From contig CACYDL010000112.1 in NCBI GenBank assembly GCA_902773195.1, positions 1 to 9,348 on the forward strand: a stretch of DNA of 9,348 bases, read 5' to 3'. The notes under the pieces were generated by a model. The model was not told the DNA's origin. It ran no database searches and was given only the letters and a program-made list of their open reading frames with translations. Position numbers and translations under genes: made by a program. This DNA comes from an uncultured Lachnospiraceae bacterium (GTDB taxonomy: Bacteria > Bacillota_A > Clostridia > Lachnospirales > Lachnospiraceae). Numbering within the stretch: the first letter of the stretch is position 1; each line of letters begins with the position of its first letter. Shown one piece after another: positions 5,721-9,348 of this stretch.

Positions 5721-6032
5721 ATGATTGGAGACAATATCAACGCGGTCAGGGAAGCGGAGCGGAAGGCCGACGAGCTTGCGGCCGAGGCAAAGAAGAAGGC
5801 GGAAGAGATTCTCAAGGAGTCCGAGTCAAGGATCGCCGAGATGAAGGCGGAGGGAGCCGAGGCGGCCAAGAAGGCCGCGGCTGCCGTTCTTGACGCCGCC
5901 CGGAAAAAAGGAGAGGAGCTTCTCGGCGCCGCCGACGATCAGGCTGCCGCGGACGCGGACGCGCTGAAAGCGGAGGCCGGAAAGAGGGCAGGCGAAGCGG
6001 TCGACGCCGTGGTTGAGACTCTCCTGGAGTGA
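5721..6032 (+). CDS. ntpF: V-type ATPase peripheral-stalk subunit (F/G/H type)
   Basis: A 103-residue, highly charged Ala/Glu/Lys-rich protein that is helical throughout, with heptad-like spacing (INAVREAERKADELAAEAKK, then KAEEILKESESRIAEMKAE). Small coiled coils of this kind pair with subunit E to form the peripheral stalk holding the catalytic head to subunit I. Its place as first gene before I, K, E and C matches ntpF of the Enterococcus hirae ntp operon; other nomenclatures call it subunit G or H. Sequence alone gives only a coiled coil, so the identity rests partly on position. The ATG at 5721 is chosen because the stalk-like sequence begins there and AAGGCGGTGA precedes it. In-frame ATGs at 5703 and 5664, the latter behind a GGAGGG-rich stretch, would add 6 or 19 residues. 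A 121-base gap with a hairpin separates it from subunit I. Confidence 0.78.
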   Translation: MIGDNINAVREAERKADELAAEAKKKAEEILKESESRIAEMKAEGAEAAKKAAAAVLDAARKKGEELLGAADDQAAADADALKAEAGKRAGEAVDAVVETLLE

Positions 6033-6060
6033 GCCGCGGCCCATCCGGCGGCAAAGGGGA

Positions 6061-6102
6061 GGCGGGCAGACGCGCCCCGGAGCCCTTGAGACCGGGCCCG
6101 CC
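6061..6102 (+). other. Stem-loop between the first V-ATPase gene and subunit I
   Basis: GGCGGGC (6061-6067) pairs perfectly with GCCCGCC (6096-6102). CCGG (6077-6080) with CCGG (6092-6095) can form an inner stem. It lies in the only sizeable gap within the operon, 36 bases before the subunit I Shine-Dalgarno site, with no U-tract. It may protect the upstream message or separate it from the rest by RNA processing, which would fit the different copy numbers of the subunits. That role is inference. Confidence 0.4.
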
Positions 6103-6153
6103 GCGGACAAGGCGGCGGAAAGAGGAAAGAACTGAGTTAAGGAGGTGGCTTGC

Positions 6154-8651
<2,498 letters not shown>

Positions 8652-8671
8652 TCGCGGAGGAGAGAGCGTAG

Positions 8672-9262
8672 ATGGCAGGAATTGAGAATATTACAGAAGA
8701 AATCCTGCAGGAAGCGAGAAAACGCGCCGACGACGTGATCGGCGAAGCCCGCAGAAAGGCGGACGAGGCAGCCGCGAAGGCGGAGGAGGAAATCCGCGCG
8801 GCGTCCGGGGAATCCGAAGCCAGGGCCGCAAGACAGGCGGCCGAATACGCGAAGCGGATCGATTCGCAGATCGCCCTGAGGGCGAGACAGGCGATTCTCG
8901 CGGCGAAGCAGGAAGTGATCGACGGAGTGATAAAGGCCGCGGAGCAGAAGCTCGACGGCCTGGATGACGCCGGCTATTTCGCCCTGATCGAGAAGCTGAT
9001 CGGGAAGAACGTCCGGCCGTCCGAAGGAAAGATCCTTTTCTCGAAGCGCGACCTCGCGAGACTGCCGGAGGGCTTCTCCGGAAAGATCGCGAAGATAGCG
9101 GAAGGTGCCGGCGGCACCCTCACCGTGTCGGAGGAGGCCGCCGATATCGAGAACGGATTTGTCCTCAGATACGGCGGAATAGACGAGAACTGCACGCTTA
9201 AGGCTCTGTTCGCGGAGAAGAAAGACAGACTCCAGGACAGGGTGCGGGAGGTTCTTTGGTAA
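8672..9262 (+). CDS. ntpE: V-type ATPase subunit E (peripheral stalk)
   Basis: A 196-residue soluble subunit that pairs with the F/G/H-type coiled coil to form the peripheral stalk and binds the catalytic head. Residues 1 to about 95 are a charged Ala/Glu/Arg-rich coiled coil (ITEEILQEARKRADDVIGEA). Residues about 100-196 form the globular head-binding domain. It ends in the family's conserved block, GFVLRYGGIDENCTLKALF, then AEKKDRLQDRVREVLW. Length is normal for bacterial subunit E. GGAGGAG at 8656-8662 serves the ATG, and a 20-base gap separates it from subunit K, so it belongs to the same transcript. Confidence 0.94.
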   Translation: MAGIENITEEILQEARKRADDVIGEARRKADEAAAKAEEEIRAASGESEARAARQAAEYAKRIDSQIALRARQAILAAKQEVIDGVIKAAEQKLDGLDDAGYFALIEKLIGKNVRPSEGKILFSKRDLARLPEGFSGKIAKIAEGAGGTLTVSEEAADIENGFVLRYGGIDENCTLKALFAEKKDRLQDRVREVLW

Positions 9263-9275
9263 AGGAGAGACACGG

Positions 9276-9348
9276 ATGGGTGATCTGAGTTATGTATATG
9301 CTGTGGCGCGGATCCGTGTGAGGGAGAAATTCCTGCTCTCTGATATGG
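9276..9348 (+). CDS. ntpC: V-type ATPase subunit C (N-terminal 24 residues only)
   Basis: The frame starts at ATG 9276 behind AAAGGAGAG (9261-9269), which begins in the stop codon of subunit E, and runs off the window. The visible residues, MGDLSYVYAVARIRVREKFL then LSDM, match the usual opening of bacterial V-type subunit C (YAYAVARIR...). This protein (d in eukaryotes) is the socket joining the central shaft to the K ring. Only the start is visible, but sequence and gene order (F-I-K-E-C) agree. Confidence 0.88.
   Translation, partial: MGDLSYVYAVARIRVREKFLLSDM

Noticed and set aside
6145..6153. GTG at 6145 as the start of subunit I
   Set aside because: The GTG overlaps the AAGGAGG ribosome site (6139-6145). 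The ATG at 6154 has ideal spacing and gives the family-typical N-terminus.

Overview
The window looks like chromosomal DNA of a GC-rich member of Bacillota, class Clostridia, most plausibly Lachnospiraceae-like. The evidence is the set of gene families: an MsmX/UgpC-type sugar-importer ATPase, a CdaR/PucR-type regulator next to a YbhJ-type hydratase, and a bacterial V-type ATPase operon in Enterococcus ntp order. Strong AGGAGG-type ribosome binding sites also fit. The genus cannot be read from the sequence. All supported genes are on the + strand. Coding regions are GC-rich (roughly 60% by eye), and the one long gene-free stretch (3906-4826) is clearly richer in A+T.

Layout: (1) 2-430 is the C-terminal part of an ABC-importer ATPase, followed by a UUCG-capped hairpin at 491-524. 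(2) A promoter at 540-569 and a structured leader precede a two-gene unit, 687-3905. It encodes a CdaR/PucR-type regulator and, with no gap, an aconitase-superfamily hydratase, and ends in a hairpin at 3917-3951. (3) 3906-4826 has no recognisable protein gene but is not featureless. It holds a nested inverted repeat, a 12-bp palindrome and a near-consensus extended -10 promoter (4061-4089). Downstream are an 11-bp long-range inverted repeat, other possible helices and one short frame with a good Shine-Dalgarno site. (4) 4827-5477 is a short RluA-family pseudouridine synthase with a TTG start, its own leader stem-loop and a terminator. (5) From 5566 a second operon begins with an extended -10 promoter and a GC-rich leader, then V-type ATPase genes in the order F(G/H)-I-K-E-C. 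The window cuts subunit C after 24 codons.

The V-ATPase genes form one machine. F and E build the peripheral stalk, I is the stator with the half-channels, K is the rotor ring and C links rotor to ring. Subunit K carries all five residues that bind Na+ in Enterococcus hirae NtpK, so the enzyme is predicted to move Na+. The regulator/hydratase pair is probably a self-contained metabolic unit whose substrate is unknown. The most open question is what the strong promoter at 4061-4089 transcribes.
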